This document shows positions 24,135 to 35,209 of a DNA stretch of 64,000 nt, one piece after another; position 1 is the first letter of the stretch, and each line of letters starts with the position of its first letter. The stretch spans positions 12,517,952 through 12,581,951 of the forward strand of contig CM026423.1 of the NCBI GenBank assembly GCA_014871385.1, read 5' to 3'. The translations under genes and the position numbers were made by a program. The notes below the pieces were generated by a model that was not told the DNA's origin, did not search any database, and was given only the letters and a program-made list of their open reading frames with translations. Source of the DNA: Ceratodon purpureus (Eukaryota > Streptophyta > Bryopsida > Pseudoditrichales > Ditrichaceae).

Positions 24135-24524
24135 AGGTATACACATCCATGACAGAAAATGAACCCATGACTGATATGTAGGCTTCCTCATTGCAGAGCA
24201 ATGGAAAACCAGTAACCGATATTTGATGAAAAGTAGATTTAGGATGCATCCTCCAATAGAATGCCTTTGTGAGTGTTATGGACATGTTCTTGTTCACTAT
24301 TCTTGTTGTTGTCGATCATTGGTACACCTATATATCAGTCATGGATCAGTGCCACTTTCGGACAAAAAAATTTGTAGTAATTTGAGTTCTTCTGAATTGA
24401 TTTTGAAAAAATGCTCATTCTTCATTAACCTTATGATACTACGCACGAAAAATAACTCCTTATTGAAAACCCAAAATTTATTATGCTGAAATGCTTAAGT
24501 TATCGGTCATAGGTGTGTATACCT
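24135..24524. mobile_element. Second TA-flanked MITE abutting the first, 390 bp
   Basis: Begins AGGTATACACATCCATGAC and ends with the near complement (GTCATAGGTGTGTATACCT). TA lies at 24133-24134 and 24525-24526, the left TA being shared with the preceding MITE. The inverted ends remain similar over ~30 bases. There is no transposase. Two related elements sharing one TA suggests that one inserted at the other's target duplication. Confidence 0.55.
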
Positions 24525-26543
24525 TAGTTTGCAAGCCCATCTGTGCCCGACGCCGAGGTTACCTCAATGTTTCTATTTGCCAAGGTCAAAAGAACTTGAT
24601 TACTGTGTGAGCTCCAAGACATGTGGATAGCTCCAAGATTAGGGTTACAAATGATCTCTAATCTAGTTAGTGTGTTCCCGCTTTATATACCGTACTCCCG
24701 GTTTAATGAAAGCAACTTGACAAATGGACACTAAATTCACGTTGGTTTCCTTCATATTTTGTCGAAATCACAATTACTGTAGGTTACTAGCACCTTGGGC
24801 GTCATTTTGCCTAATAATTAATTAAGGTGCAAAAAACGATTAGGAAATTCGAAAAATAATATCTCAAAATTGGGTAGTTTTAGATTATGATTAAATATAA
24901 GTTAGACATTCATCCAGTTTCATGAATGTTTAGAGTTACTTTCATCAAAGATGGCGGCTACTTTTACCTTTAACTTTATCCAAATAGCTTGTATTGGTAA
25001 TCTTAAGCAAACATATTGTTGTATGCGAGGGTTTCGTTGTGTGTTAGTAATTTTTTGTATGTAGGTTAGATATTTTGTGAGTTATGTCTTTTGTGAGATA
25101 TATTGTAGAAAAGAGAAGTGAAAAATGGCAGGCCAAAGGACTTTGCAATGTATACCTAAATTCATGAAACTTTGAGCAATACTGTAATTTTATTATTCTA
25201 TTTTTGGCAAATAGAATCAAAGAATTTATAGAAAATTTAGGTAGATTTGTAGTTAATTATTTTATACATGAGCTACTAGTAGCCTATGGTATTAAGCATT
25301 GTATTTTTAGTTGAAATTCTCTATCTTAAAATTAGTGATATTGTTCATGATATTTCCTAGTATAAATGTAAATATACCTTCATCAAGCGCATATCTATTA
25401 AAATTCAAAAATATAGCATAGGATGATTGGAAAATATATTATGTCATTGAATTGAATGATGCATACTTTTCAAAAATGAGTTTGGGAGTGTGTATGACTT
25501 TCAAAGTTAAAGGATTTTGTACATTGATTAAGATTAAAACATATAAACTTATAGATCATAAATAAAAGAATATAATCCAAAAGAATAAAACACTTCCAAA
25601 CGTGAGATGCTTATGTTGTATTTTATAAGCATTTCTTGATTTTCAATTAATTGCAATATTTTATGTTTTTGTCCATAGATATCTTGATAATTGCAAAACT
25701 TCACTTTTTATCTTTTTAAAGAAATGAACCATATGTGGATAGCAATTTTGTTCATAGATAATTATGATATCTTTTTAAGAAATAGACTAATTGTGGGATA
25801 AAAATAATAATAAAAATAATATGATATGTTTATCTATCTTACACCATTTGATATCATACCATTTTCTTGGTTTTTTTTATAAATATCAAATTTAATTTTT
25901 TGAATCTTAAAAAACAAATTCAACCTTATTTTCTCAAAAAATAGGTGTTAACTCTATCAAGCCTAGTCAAAAGCACTTGTTGGATGACATAAGTTCAAAG
26001 GGACTTGATGCTTGTTACATCTAAGAATGTATTTAATAGTGGAGAGACTATGGTTGGCTTCATATAATTTCAGATTATATAATGTGATTCTAGGTTATAT
26101 AATTCAATGTCCTACGAGTATAAAAAATAAAAATAAAAATAAAAATAAAAAACCACAAAGATTTTATATAAGGGTGAAAGATCTAAAAGAACCCAAAATT
26201 AGTTTAAATTTCTTTTTGAAGGTTTAAAGGAAGAGAATTCTAATATAAGATTAAATCACCTAAAGGAATTAGAAGTGAAATTGTTTGAGGAAAATAGAGC
26301 AAAAGGTCTGTTCCTACCTGGCGTTAGGGGAGTTCTTAGGAAGGGGTGTTATCCCCATTAAAAAGTGAGTGTTCCCACCTACATGCTTTAGTAATTACCA
26401 ATCCTACATGGATGTCCACATGGCACACTTTTAAAAGTGGGGTATTAGCTAAAAGTGAGGAGGTCAAAAGATATTTGAACAATAGTAGGGAGTACTTAAA
26501 GGAGCACCAAAATTCGAAAGATCCTCAAGTAATCCTCACATAA
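24525..26543. other. AT-rich intergenic DNA
   Basis: About 2 kb of AT-rich sequence with only short frames. It contains one copy of a recurring TATA-containing motif (24670-24706, listed separately) and an (AAAAT)n microsatellite near 26121-26152. Nothing else is recognised. Confidence 0.5.
24670..24706 (+). repeat. Recurring TATA-containing motif, copy 1
   Basis: A ~37-base block made of GTGTGTTCCC, then GCTTTATATACCG, then ACTCCCGGTTTAA. Near-identical blocks recur at 58908 and 59080. All three are preceded by TAGGGT or TAGGGC and AAATG at similar distance, and copies 1 and 3 also by AGCTCCAAGA. It looks like a copied promoter core or part of an interspersed repeat. Confidence 0.55.
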
Positions 26544-26807
26544 GAGCATCCCCAGTGAGCTGTAAACCTGTAAGCCTGTAATTATAAGAACGTTGTTCTC
26601 CCAAACCTGAGTGCCTTTCCGAAGCAAAACATTCCAAAACCGTTTACAGATTTACAGGTTTGCCTCAAAAAACCTTCCAAAATAAGGTTTCGACCTGTAA
26701 ATTACAGACTTACAAGCTCGAATACAGGCTTGGCCTGAACCGCAATTCACGTCTTTCTACATCTTTCCAATTACAGGTTTACGGTTCAGGCCTCACTGGG
26801 GATGCTC
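26544..26807. mobile_element. Tourist-like MITE with 16-bp perfect TIRs
   Basis: Starts GAGCATCCCCAGTGAG and ends with its exact reverse complement. A TAA target duplication lies on each side (26541-26543 and 26808-26810). A TAA or TTA three-base duplication is typical of PIF/Harbinger-type Tourist MITEs. The 264-bp interior is full of ACCTGTAA and TTACAGGT blocks in both orientations, so the single strand could fold extensively. No coding capacity. Confidence 0.82.
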
Positions 26808-27484
26808 TAAGACCACTCTTATGTATTGTCCCCTTTTGCGAGCCATTACATAATCCCCTTCCTATTGATAAGGCCTTTACAAACCTCATTGATTACACCT
26901 TTTCCAAAAAGAAGGCATTGCTCCCCAAAATATGGACTTGTTAAATTTTTGACTTGCTAAGGCCAAGTGGGAATGGGAATGGGCCTAAAGAAGGGACGCC
27001 GTGCCTACGATGCGGAACCGGTGCAAATACAAAACCCATAGGACGGGGACGAGGCCGGGCACGAGAACGAGGTCGGGCACGACGACGGACGAGGGCCCGA
27101 TAGCAGAACCCCAAAACCGACCATATCTACACCGCCACCAACATCCAAGCCTCCAAAATCTACAACTCTCATACACAAGGACCCTTCCCCGAAGAGTGTC
27201 TTTCAAGTGAACACTCACATCAATGCAATAAGTTAGGGTTGCACAACATGGTGCATTTCTTCAACAATCCCCAAGGCTCCGTCGGAACGACCTCAATTGC
27301 CCAACTCCTCCATCAAATTTAGTTCCGGAGCCATCGTGGTGGTGTTCAGTCGGGGAGAAACTAGGGTGTGGAGAGCGATCGCTGCTGTGGAGGGAACCTG
27401 GCATTGGCAGGGAGTGACGAGAGTGGGGAGGAGGGAGAGGGCACCGATTAGGGGAGGGGAGGGGGGAGGAAGAGGGCGATCACC
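26808..27484. promoter_or_regulatory. RPN2 upstream region
   Basis: Upstream DNA of the rightward RPN2 gene. Base composition rises sharply in GC from about 27000. A purine-rich GGGGAGGGGAGG run lies at about 27451-27472, just before the ATG. No TATA box or proteasome-specific element was identified by eye. Confidence 0.4.
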
Positions 27485-30400
27485 ATGACGGTGGTGAGCA
27501 CGGCGACCGGCCTGCTGGCGATGCTGCAGGAGGATCACCCCACGCTCAAATTGCACGCCCTCAAGAATCTCAACGTGCTCGTCGACAACTTCTGGCCCGA
27601 GATTTCCACCAACATCTCCGCCATAGAGTCTCTGTATGAGGATGAGGCCTTCCACGAGCGGCACTTGGCCGCGCTGGTGGCATCCAAGGTGTTCTACTAC
27701 CTGGGAGAGCTCAACGACTCGCTCACGTATGCGCTCGGGGCCGGGCCGTTGTTCGATGTGTCGGAGGACACGGAGTATGTGCAGACGCTGGTGGCGAAGT
27801 GCGTGGATGAGTACATATTGCTGAGCGTGAAGGCGGCCGAGGCCAATGAGGCCGAGAAGACGGTTCTGGATCCCCGGTTGGTGGCGATTGTGGAGCGGAT
27901 GCTGGACAAGTGCATGCAGGACGGGAAGTTCCAGCAGGCGGTAGGGATTGCGTTGGAGTGCCGTAGGTTGGACAAGCTGGAGGAGGCGATTAGCAGGAGC
28001 GAGAACGCCCCGGCGATGCTGTCGTATTGCCTGCGGTTGTCGCAGACGTTTGTAAGTAGGCGGGAGTTTCGACATGAGGTATTGCGTCTTTTGGTGAAGA
28101 GCTACCAGGCGCTCCAGCAGCCGGACTATTTGAGTATATGTCAGTGTTTGATGTTCCTGGACGAGCCGGCGGGCGTTGCTGCCATCTTGGACAGGTTGTT
28201 GAGGGGGGATAAGAACGAGGCGTTGCTGGCGTACCAGGTAGCGTTCGACCTATTCGAGAACGAGTATCAGAAGTTTCTTCTGAACGTTAGGGATCTGTTG
28301 CCGGAGCCGGCGGTGAGTAGCGCGGCGTTGAATGTGACGAATGGGGGATTGAGCCAGGTGGGCCGCAACGAGAATGGGATCAGTGCGATGACGGACGGGG
28401 GTCCGACCGCGATGGATTCCGATTTGACGGAGCCGTTGTTGGCCCGGCATGCGGCCGAGGAGGCTGCGGATGTGAGCGCTGCGTCGTCGGCAGGGCAGGC
28501 CGAGGAGAGGACGCCGCACGCGGAGAGGTTGACGAAGCTGAAGGGCATCCTGTCCGGGGAGACGCCCATCAGCCTGACATTGCAGTTCCTGTACAGTCAT
28601 AATAGGTCAGACCTTCTGATACTGAAGACGATCAAGCAATCGGTGGAGATGCGGAACAGCGTGTGCCACAGTGCGACGATATACTCGAACGCTCTGATGC
28701 ACGCGGGGACGACGGTGGATACGTTCCTGCGGGAGAATTTGGACTGGCTGAAGAGGGCGACGAACTGGGCGAAGTTCAGCGCGACGGCAGGGCTGGGAGT
28801 GATCCACCGCGGGCACCACCAGCAGGGGAGGTCGCTGATGGCCCCGTACCTGCCACAGAATGGGGGGACGGGCGGCGGGAGTCCATATTCGGAGGGTGGA
28901 GCATTGTACGCTCTGGGGCTGATCCATGCGAACCACGGGGAGGGGATAAAGCAGTTTCTGTTGGAGAGTCTGCGAAACACGAGCAATGAGGTAATTCAGC
29001 ACGGGGCGTGTCTGGGGTTGGGACTGGCAGCTCTGGGAACGGCGGACGAGGAGATATACGAGGACGTGAAGAATGTGTTGTATACGGATAGTGCGGTGGC
29101 CGGGGAGGCGGCTGGAATAGCGATGGGGCTGCTGATGGTGGGCACGGCGAGCGATAAGGCAGCGGAGATGTTGGCGTATGCCCACGACACGCAGCACGAG
29201 AAGATCATCCGGGGTCTGGCGCTGGGCATCGCGCTGGTGGTGTATGGGCGGGAGGAGGAGGCGGACACTCTGATCGAGCAGATGACGAGGGACCAGGATC
29301 CGATACTGCGGTACGGGGGGATGTACGCTCTGGCGATGGCGTATCGCGGGACGGCGAACAACAGCGCGATCAGGAGGCTGCTGCATTTTGCGGTGTCGGA
29401 TGTGAGCGACGACGTTCGGAGGACGGCGGTGCTGGCACTGGGGTTCGTGTTGTGTTCGGAGCCGGAGCAGACGCCTCGGATCGTGTCGCTGCTGTCGGAG
29501 TCGTACAATGCTCACGTGAGGTATGGGGCGGCGATGGCGGTGGGTATCTCGTGTGCAGGATCGGGATCGAGCGAGGCGATCTCGCTGCTGGAGCCTCTGA
29601 CAGCCGACGCGGTGGACTTCGTGCGGCAAGGGGCGCTGATAGCGATGGCGATGGTTCTGCTGCAGACGACTGAGGCTCGGGAGCCGCGAGTGGCGAGTTT
29701 CAGGAGGCAGCTGGAGAAGATCATCAACGACAAGCACGAGGAGACGATGAGCAAGATGGGAGCGATTCTGGCGCAGGGGATCCTGGACGCGGGAGGTCGG
29801 AACGTGGCGATCATGCTGCAGTCGCGGACAGGGCACGACCGCGTGACGGCGGTGGTGGGAATGGCGGTGTTCAGCCAGTTCTGGTACTGGTACCCGCTGA
29901 TATACTTCATCAGCCTGTCGTTCGCTCCGACGGCCTTCATAGGGCTGAACGAGGAACTGCGGATGCCGAAGTTCGACTTCGTGTCGGAGACGAAGCCGTC
30001 GATGTTCGGGTACCCTCCGTCGGTGGCGCCTCCTGCGGCGACGTCGGCCGTGAAGGTTCCGACGGCGGTGCTGTCGACTTCGAACCGGGCGAAGGTGAGG
30101 GGTGCAAAGAGGGACGCAGAAGCGAAGGCAGGGAAGGGTGCGGTGAGCGAAGGCGGTGCGACGGGGTCTTCGACGAAGGCGGAGGCTTCGCACGCAAGCG
30201 GCGATGGGACAGGGGATGGCGAGAAGGAGTCGAGTTCGGGCGCGAAGGACGAGAACGCAATGGACGTAGAGGGCGGAGCGGAGAAGAAGGCAGCGGTGGT
30301 GGAGGCGTCGTCGGAGGTGCTGAGCAACCCCGCGCGCGTGGTGCCGGCGCAGGAGAAGTTCATAAAGTTCCGGGAGGACTCGAGATATGCACCCCTGAAG

Positions 30401-30601
30401 TTGAAGCGGGCGCCATCGGGGTTCGTGATGTTGAGAGACATGACGCCGTCGGAGCCAGTGGAGCTGGTGTCAACAGACACGCCGGTGTCAGGCGGGGCTG
30501 GAGGAGCAGCAGCGCCAGCGGCAGCAAATCCGAGCGCGGCAGCAATGGCCGTGGACGACAACGAGCCTCCTCCCCCCGAGCCATTCGAGTACGTGCCTTG
30601 A
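27485..30601 (+). CDS. RPN2: 26S proteasome regulatory subunit RPN2 (PSMD1), uninterrupted
   Basis: 1038 aa, a full-length scaffold subunit of the 19S base that holds RPN1, RPN13 and the ATPase ring, acting in nucleus and cytosol in ubiquitin-dependent proteolysis. The N terminus carries the family block [21 protein letters not shown] and FDVSED. Residues ~465-760 hold the proteasome/cyclosome repeats with the Gly-Ala pattern ([40 protein letters not shown]). A hydrophobic segment follows ([12 protein letters not shown]), then an acidic, Ala/Glu/Lys-rich low-complexity linker (~855-945). The last residues, [12 protein letters not shown], match the known RPN13-docking tail of RPN2. No intron interrupts 3.1 kb, unlike the TatD and METTL18 genes in this window. 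Codons are strongly GC-ending against AT-rich flanks. An inverted partner of its 3' UTR lies at the right edge of the window. Confidence 0.97.
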   Translation: MTVVSTATGLLAMLQEDHPTLKLHALKNLNVLVDNFWPEISTNISAIESLYEDEAFHERHLAALVASKVFYYLGELNDSLTYALGAGPLFDVSEDTEYVQTLVAKCVDEYILLSVKAAEANEAEKTVLDPRLVAIVERMLDKCMQDGKFQQAVGIALECRRLDKLEEAISRSENAPAMLSYCLRLSQTFVSRREFRHEVLRLLVKSYQALQQPDYLSICQCLMFLDEPAGVAAILDRLLRGDKNEALLAYQVAFDLFENEYQKFLLNVRDLLPEPAVSSAALNVTNGGLSQVGRNENGISAMTDGGPTAMDSDLTEPLLARHAAEEAADVSAASSAGQAEERTPHAERLTKLKGILSGETPISLTLQFLYSHNRSDLLILKTIKQSVEMRNSVCHSATIYSNALMHAGTTVDTFLRENLDWLKRATNWAKFSATAGLGVIHRGHHQQGRSLMAPYLPQNGGTGGGSPYSEGGALYALGLIHANHGEGIKQFLLESLRNTSNEVIQHGACLGLGLAALGTADEEIYEDVKNVLYTDSAVAGEAAGIAMGLLMVGTASDKAAEMLAYAHDTQHEKIIRGLALGIALVVYGREEEADTLIEQMTRDQDPILRYGGMYALAMAYRGTANNSAIRRLLHFAVSDVSDDVRRTAVLALGFVLCSEPEQTPRIVSLLSESYNAHVRYGAAMAVGISCAGSGSSEAISLLEPLTADAVDFVRQGALIAMAMVLLQTTEAREPRVASFRRQLEKIINDKHEETMSKMGAILAQGILDAGGRNVAIMLQSRTGHDRVTAVVGMAVFSQFWYWYPLIYFISLSFAPTAFIGLNEELRMPKFDFVSETKPSMFGYPPSVAPPAATSAVKVPTAVLSTSNRAKVRGAKRDAEAKAGKGAVSEGGATGSSTKAEASHASGDGTGDGEKESSSGAKDENAMDVEGGAEKKAAVVEASSEVLSNPARVVPAQEKFIKFREDSRYAPLKLKRAPSGFVMLRDMTPSEPVELVSTDTPVSGGAGGAAAPAAANPSAAAMAVDDNEPPPPEPFEYVP

Positions 30602-31303
30602 AAGTTGAGGCGTGAGGCATAGTTTGTAGGTTAGTGGACAGATGCATGTGGTAGCGGCACATGCGTGGAACGGACGCGAGTCTGAAATGTTTATACACCA
30701 ACATATTCTTCTCTGCTCATCGAGGCACAGGGATAGTGTGAGTGATCGATGTTATTGTGAAATTTTTCCTTGTAATGATAAGACGGTCTTTAGAAAGCTA
30801 TGTAGGCTTGTTTCTTGAAGTGTCACTTTTGATTCCACTTGTGATTGTTATGTTGATTTGATAGAGTTTTATTTGATATAATTATTGGTGGATAGAGTCT
30901 TTCAGTTCGGGAGTTCATTTGTGGGTTAACATGATTTTGTTTCGGGAATCTGCTGTATTCTGAATAGTTTTAGAGCGTTATTGTCTTTAGGAGGCACTTC
31001 TTTGATTCATAACGTCGACGAACTTGTTGTGCGGTATCCTGAACCCCAGAACATGTTGACTTTTGCCTCTGAGAAATGGTATTGTAATGAATGACTCATT
31101 TGTTCTGGTTAGCAAAGCAGAAGTTTTTATCCATTGAGGTGGTGTCCCCATTGCCAACTGAATAAGTAATACGGATATGAGGCATTGATATTTAGTGTTA
31201 TTATTGGTTTTAGGTAGGCAAGAAGAAATAGATTTCAACCCAAGTTGAGACATAATTTTTGGATGAAGAATGAATAAGTTACAAATTTTTAAAGTTGCAT
31301 TAT
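30602..31303. other. RPN2 3' untranslated and downstream DNA
   Basis: The first ~250 bases are the presumed RPN2 3' UTR, of which 30659-30850 recurs inverted at 63828-64000. The rest is AT-rich with no gene seen. Confidence 0.55.
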
Positions 31304-31653
31304 GACTTATCCCATTCACGTCATATATGACTTATCCCTTTCACGTCATATATGACTTATCCCATTCACGTCATATATGACTTATCCCATTCACGTCATA
31401 TATGACTTATCCCATTCACGTCATATATGACTTATCCCATTCACGTCATATATGACTTATCCCATTCACGTCATATATGACTTATCCCATTCACGTCATA
31501 TATGACTTATCCCATTCACGTCATATATGACTTATCCCATTCACGTCATATATGACTTATCCCATTCACGTCATATATGACTTATCCCATTCACGTCATA
31601 TATGACTTATCCCATTCACGTCATATATGACTTATCCCATTCACGTCATATAG
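31304..31653. repeat. 25-bp minisatellite, 14 copies
   Basis: The unit GACTTATCCCATTCACGTCA followed by TATAT is repeated 14 times in perfect register with only one visible variant (second copy, CCCTTTCACG). Each unit carries an ACGT core within TCACGTCA, so the array offers 14 regularly spaced bZIP-type sites every ~2.5 helical turns. No spacer variation, so this is not a CRISPR array. Confidence 0.95.
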
Positions 31654-31720
31654 GTACACCTCTTTTTGTGTAATGAAGATGCTTAAACCAACAACAAGAA
31701 ATCCATAACCACACTTACAC

Positions 31721-31838
31721 ACACTAAAACTATCAAGAGAGAATGCTGCGTCGCGTCAACAATCATGGAAGAATTTAGGACACTAAAACTATCAAGAGAG
31801 AATGCTGCGTCGCGTCAACAATCATGGAAGAATTTAGG
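31721..31838. repeat. 59-bp perfect tandem duplication
   Basis: A unit starting ACACTAAAACTATCAAGAG and ending GGAAGAATTTAG is present twice with a 59-base period and no mismatch in the core. It lies just after the 25-bp array, so this locus is prone to local duplication. Confidence 0.85.
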
Positions 31839-32107
31839 CTGCTTGCTTGCACACGATCCGCGATACCATCGACACAGCCCTGGCTTGCTCCGACGATGCT
31901 TACTCGGATTGCATTTACAACCTTCACATTAAGTTCAAGTGAGTTTAGTAGTCTTTGGTACTGGAATCGCCTTTGTTTATAATGAGTGTTTTGTAGGCAT
32001 TGAGTAGAAGTTCTTTTGGAGGAGTGGATCTTGCAGCTTACTTTGCAATGTGGTTTTCAACTTTGCATTAATCATTGCTTATGAGTTGCTATCTACATAG
32101 GAATCAG

Positions 32108-33286
32108 AATGTCATCTCCAATGTTGGCTTATGCAACAGCTTTCTTGAAGCCATCTAGTCGGAAGAGAGGACGATTAGGGCCTTCTCCTTCTTGAGCAGC
32201 ACCATTCAATGAAGCATTTGATGGTTCAAGTGCGTCCCGTGTTCAGTTACCGCAAAGGCGTCGTATGCAAGCTAATGTGCAGCAGCCTCTTAACAACGTG
32301 CAACAACCTCTTAACATTGCAGATGTTCCTACCAATACTGAAGATGCCCTTGCAAATATAGATGCGGGCATAAGGATAAAAAATGACTACCTAGTCAAAT
32401 TCACTACCAAGCAAAAAGAACAAATTACCGTTCTCACAAAAATGGTGCAAAAGTACGAGGAAGAACAAGAATAACCTAAGTGCTGCCAGATTCCGTATGT
32501 GAAGGTGAAATGAATGTGCTTTTCAAGCATGTATTCTAAAGAGGATACTGTCATTGAGTGCCTACTAGCTTCCTTTCAAGTACCACTTGATGATACAACT
32601 ACAAAGTCAACATTCTTGAAGGAGTGGACAATCTTAAGGAGAAGAGAAAAAAATTTAAAAGGGATGGTCAGTGACAACATAACTTTGCGAAGAGGTAACA
32701 TGACTCAAGATTTGAGGAATCACTTCTTTTCTCTATTTGGTCTTCCCAAACCCCCGCCACAAAGTGGTGAAGAAGCAACAAAAGAGTGGAAAAGAAAGGT
32801 GCAAGAATTCAAGTTAGAAGATAAGTGGCGTGTTTCAATCGACACAGAGACATGTGTTATTTATCCCTATGGATCCATTTTAGTGCATGGGGCAATCTCT
32901 TACGTCATGTTAGATAGATGCTACCCGTGTGATGTACCAATCCATCTTACTCTTGAGCATGCAGGCTTTTTCTTTCACGTGGTAAGTTTTCCATAACAAT
33001 TTAGTAGGTTTTTTCAATTAAAGAGCTTGCTTAGTTAGTATTACATCATGCTTGCTTAACCCTTACACATTGCAAATTATATGTTCTCTTTGCAGATGGA
33101 GCTTGCATTTAATTTCAAGACTCTTTCTGAGGAACAATTGTCATCAGAGATTCGGCTCATGAAGATGAAAGAGGATGACATCAAACATAGCATGCATCTA
33201 ATGAAGAGGGTTATAATTGTTGATAAGGGAGTTGTAGAAATTGATGATGATGAATCATTCCAGAGACTTTGCGTTGATTATAGCTG
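32108..33286 (+). pseudogene. Decayed two-exon gene of unknown family
   Basis: One reading frame runs from ATG 32108 through three stops (TGA at 32193, TAA at 32472, TGA at 32511) to a good donor. GTAAGT follows 32981 and a TTTGCAG acceptor precedes 33096, after which the frame continues in phase to a stop at 33284-33286. The coding flavour is plain: a basic N terminus (SSRKRGRLGPSPS), Gln/Asn-rich repeats (NVQQPLN twice), a coiled-coil stretch (KEQITVLTKMVQKYEEEQE) and a Lys/Glu-rich middle with LRNHFFSLFGLPKPPP. I do not recognise the family. It could be a transposon-associated or lineage-specific protein. The three in-frame stops may instead mark unrecognised introns, so calling it dead is provisional. 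Confidence 0.5.
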
Positions 33287-33664
33287 AGGCTATTCAAATC
33301 GGTTATACAAATGGTTATGCCTGGATTTTAATTGTAGGGTACGTTGAGACTCATTTACATAGTAACGATTACAAGAACTTTCATATACTTTTACATGTAG
33401 CTCTATTGTGTACAAACGTTCATGAAAACTTTTCTTTAGACCCCTTTGAACGCCACTCATTCCTGCCGTTCTGATAGCATGTGGTCTATGTGTTGAACTT
33501 ACTAAGTCTTGCTTGTAAGATTAGTTAATTACTGGGATTGATGATCGGTTTTGATGGTTGGTTCTGGAGTGAGGAACCGCTTGTATTGTGAAGGACTATG
33601 TTACTTAAAAAGTTAAAATTGTAGGATTGTTACTTAAAATTGTAGGATTGTTGGAATAATGTTG

Positions 33665-33830
33665 CAACAATGAATCATTGTACTTTTAATTTTACAATAT
33701 AACATTGTTCCAATCCGACAACAATTAATCATTGTGCTACTATTTTTTCAATATGACATTGTTTTAATTCAACAACAATTATTCATTGTGCCACTATTTT
33801 TACAATATACACTAGTTTCAATTCAACAAC
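33665..33830. repeat. Three degenerate ~54-bp tandem repeats
   Basis: CAACAATGAATCATTG, CAACAATTAATCATTG and CAACAATTATTCATTG open three successive units starting near 33665, 33719 and 33772. Each is followed by an AT-rich tail with CAATAT and a run ending in CAATC or TTCAAC. Each unit opening is itself partly palindromic (CAATGAATCATTG). Confidence 0.7.
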
Positions 33831-35209
33831 AATGAGCTATAGTTTTTCAATTGATACAAAAGCAATTGTCTTAGCATTGTTCCTCATTGTTTCAATAATC
33901 CTTGTTTCAATAGGGTATTGAAACAACATTGCATGGCACTAGGTATTGTTTTTATATTGCTTCAAGGCTATTTCAATGGCATTTTAAGTTTGAGATGTAT
34001 ATCAATCTTGAGTGATAAAAATTCATTCAATTGTTTCGTCTACAATTTTTTTTTGTCATTCTTCAACAATATATCCATTCATTGACAACTTAACCATTCA
34101 TTAAAATGTTTTCATCATGTCCATCCAAAAAAATTCATTTATCCAAATATATGATTTTAATCATAAAAAACCAAAATTGTCGATTTTCTAAAATCATTAT
34201 AATTTTTCATCCACAATACATCCAATAAAATATCATTTATCTTCGCCAAACCTCAGCTAGGACTATATTTGCCTATGCCAATTTTTGTGCCACTTTTAGA
34301 GATTCTCTGCATAGCTCACTTTTCTTTGAAATACAAAAATTTCCAGATAATGGATTTGGTATCCTTTGCAACATAGGGAAAAAGCTTAATTTCATCACAA
34401 TGAATCTACTTCAACTTCCTGACGACAAGAATAATTATGGAGAAACTACAATTATTGTGTGATTTTTTTTCCAACATGTTGTATTGAAATTAATGATTTT
34501 AATCAAAATATTTACCTATATAAATGTAAGCATATCTTAATCAAACAAGCGCTAATCGCTAATTAGACTTTAGTATAATTGGATTCTTGGATTGAAAAAT
34601 TATAGTATGTTTTTGAATTGTATGGTGCATACAAAAAATGAGACTTTGTGAAGATATATGACTTCAAAATTAGATAAGGTTTGGATTAAATTTTTGAAAA
34701 CGGAAGTGACTAGGTTCAACAATGACCTATGTCAATACCACTTTGTTGCAATCTTCCATGTCAAGAACAATTTCACACATAACTAAATTGTAAAAAAAGA
34801 GTAGGAGTGAGTTATAGATATACTGTTTAGGATAAACATTTATAAGTTAAAAAGTGAAAGGAACTAGTAGATTGGAACATAAAGTTGTGGAAAATGAACA
34901 AGTGAACAAAATCCAGAAAATAAAATAAGACAACAACCTTCCAAATCCAAAAAATACCACATAATATATGTATTATATTGTAAGTATATTATGCAATTTT
35001 CAAGTATTTGCCATGATTTTGCAATCTGTTCCAAGTACTTTGATGCATATTCAGAAATGAATGCAAATCACTCTGTTTCTGAAAAAACATTTCCACCGAA
35101 CACAGATCAGAAGCGACTACCTGCCCATTCCACAGTTCCATCTTTAACACAAGAAAAAAACACTGAAAAGACTGCCGATGGGTGTCTTGTTCCTTCTCTC
35201 ATTAGACTA
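33831..35209. other. AT-rich intergenic DNA
   Basis: No gene, RNA or mobile element is recognised. The right end is the presumed 3' untranslated region of the leftward TIR-NBS-LRR gene. Confidence 0.5.

Noticed and set aside
28607..30193. Long antisense open frame (528 codons) opposite RPN2
   Set aside because: It is an Arg-rich shadow of the GC-rich RPN2 coding strand. Another 349-codon antisense frame (29512-30561) is the same effect. No motifs in either.
31304..31653. CRISPR-like array
   Set aside because: Units abut without spacers and the genome is plant nuclear. It is a minisatellite.
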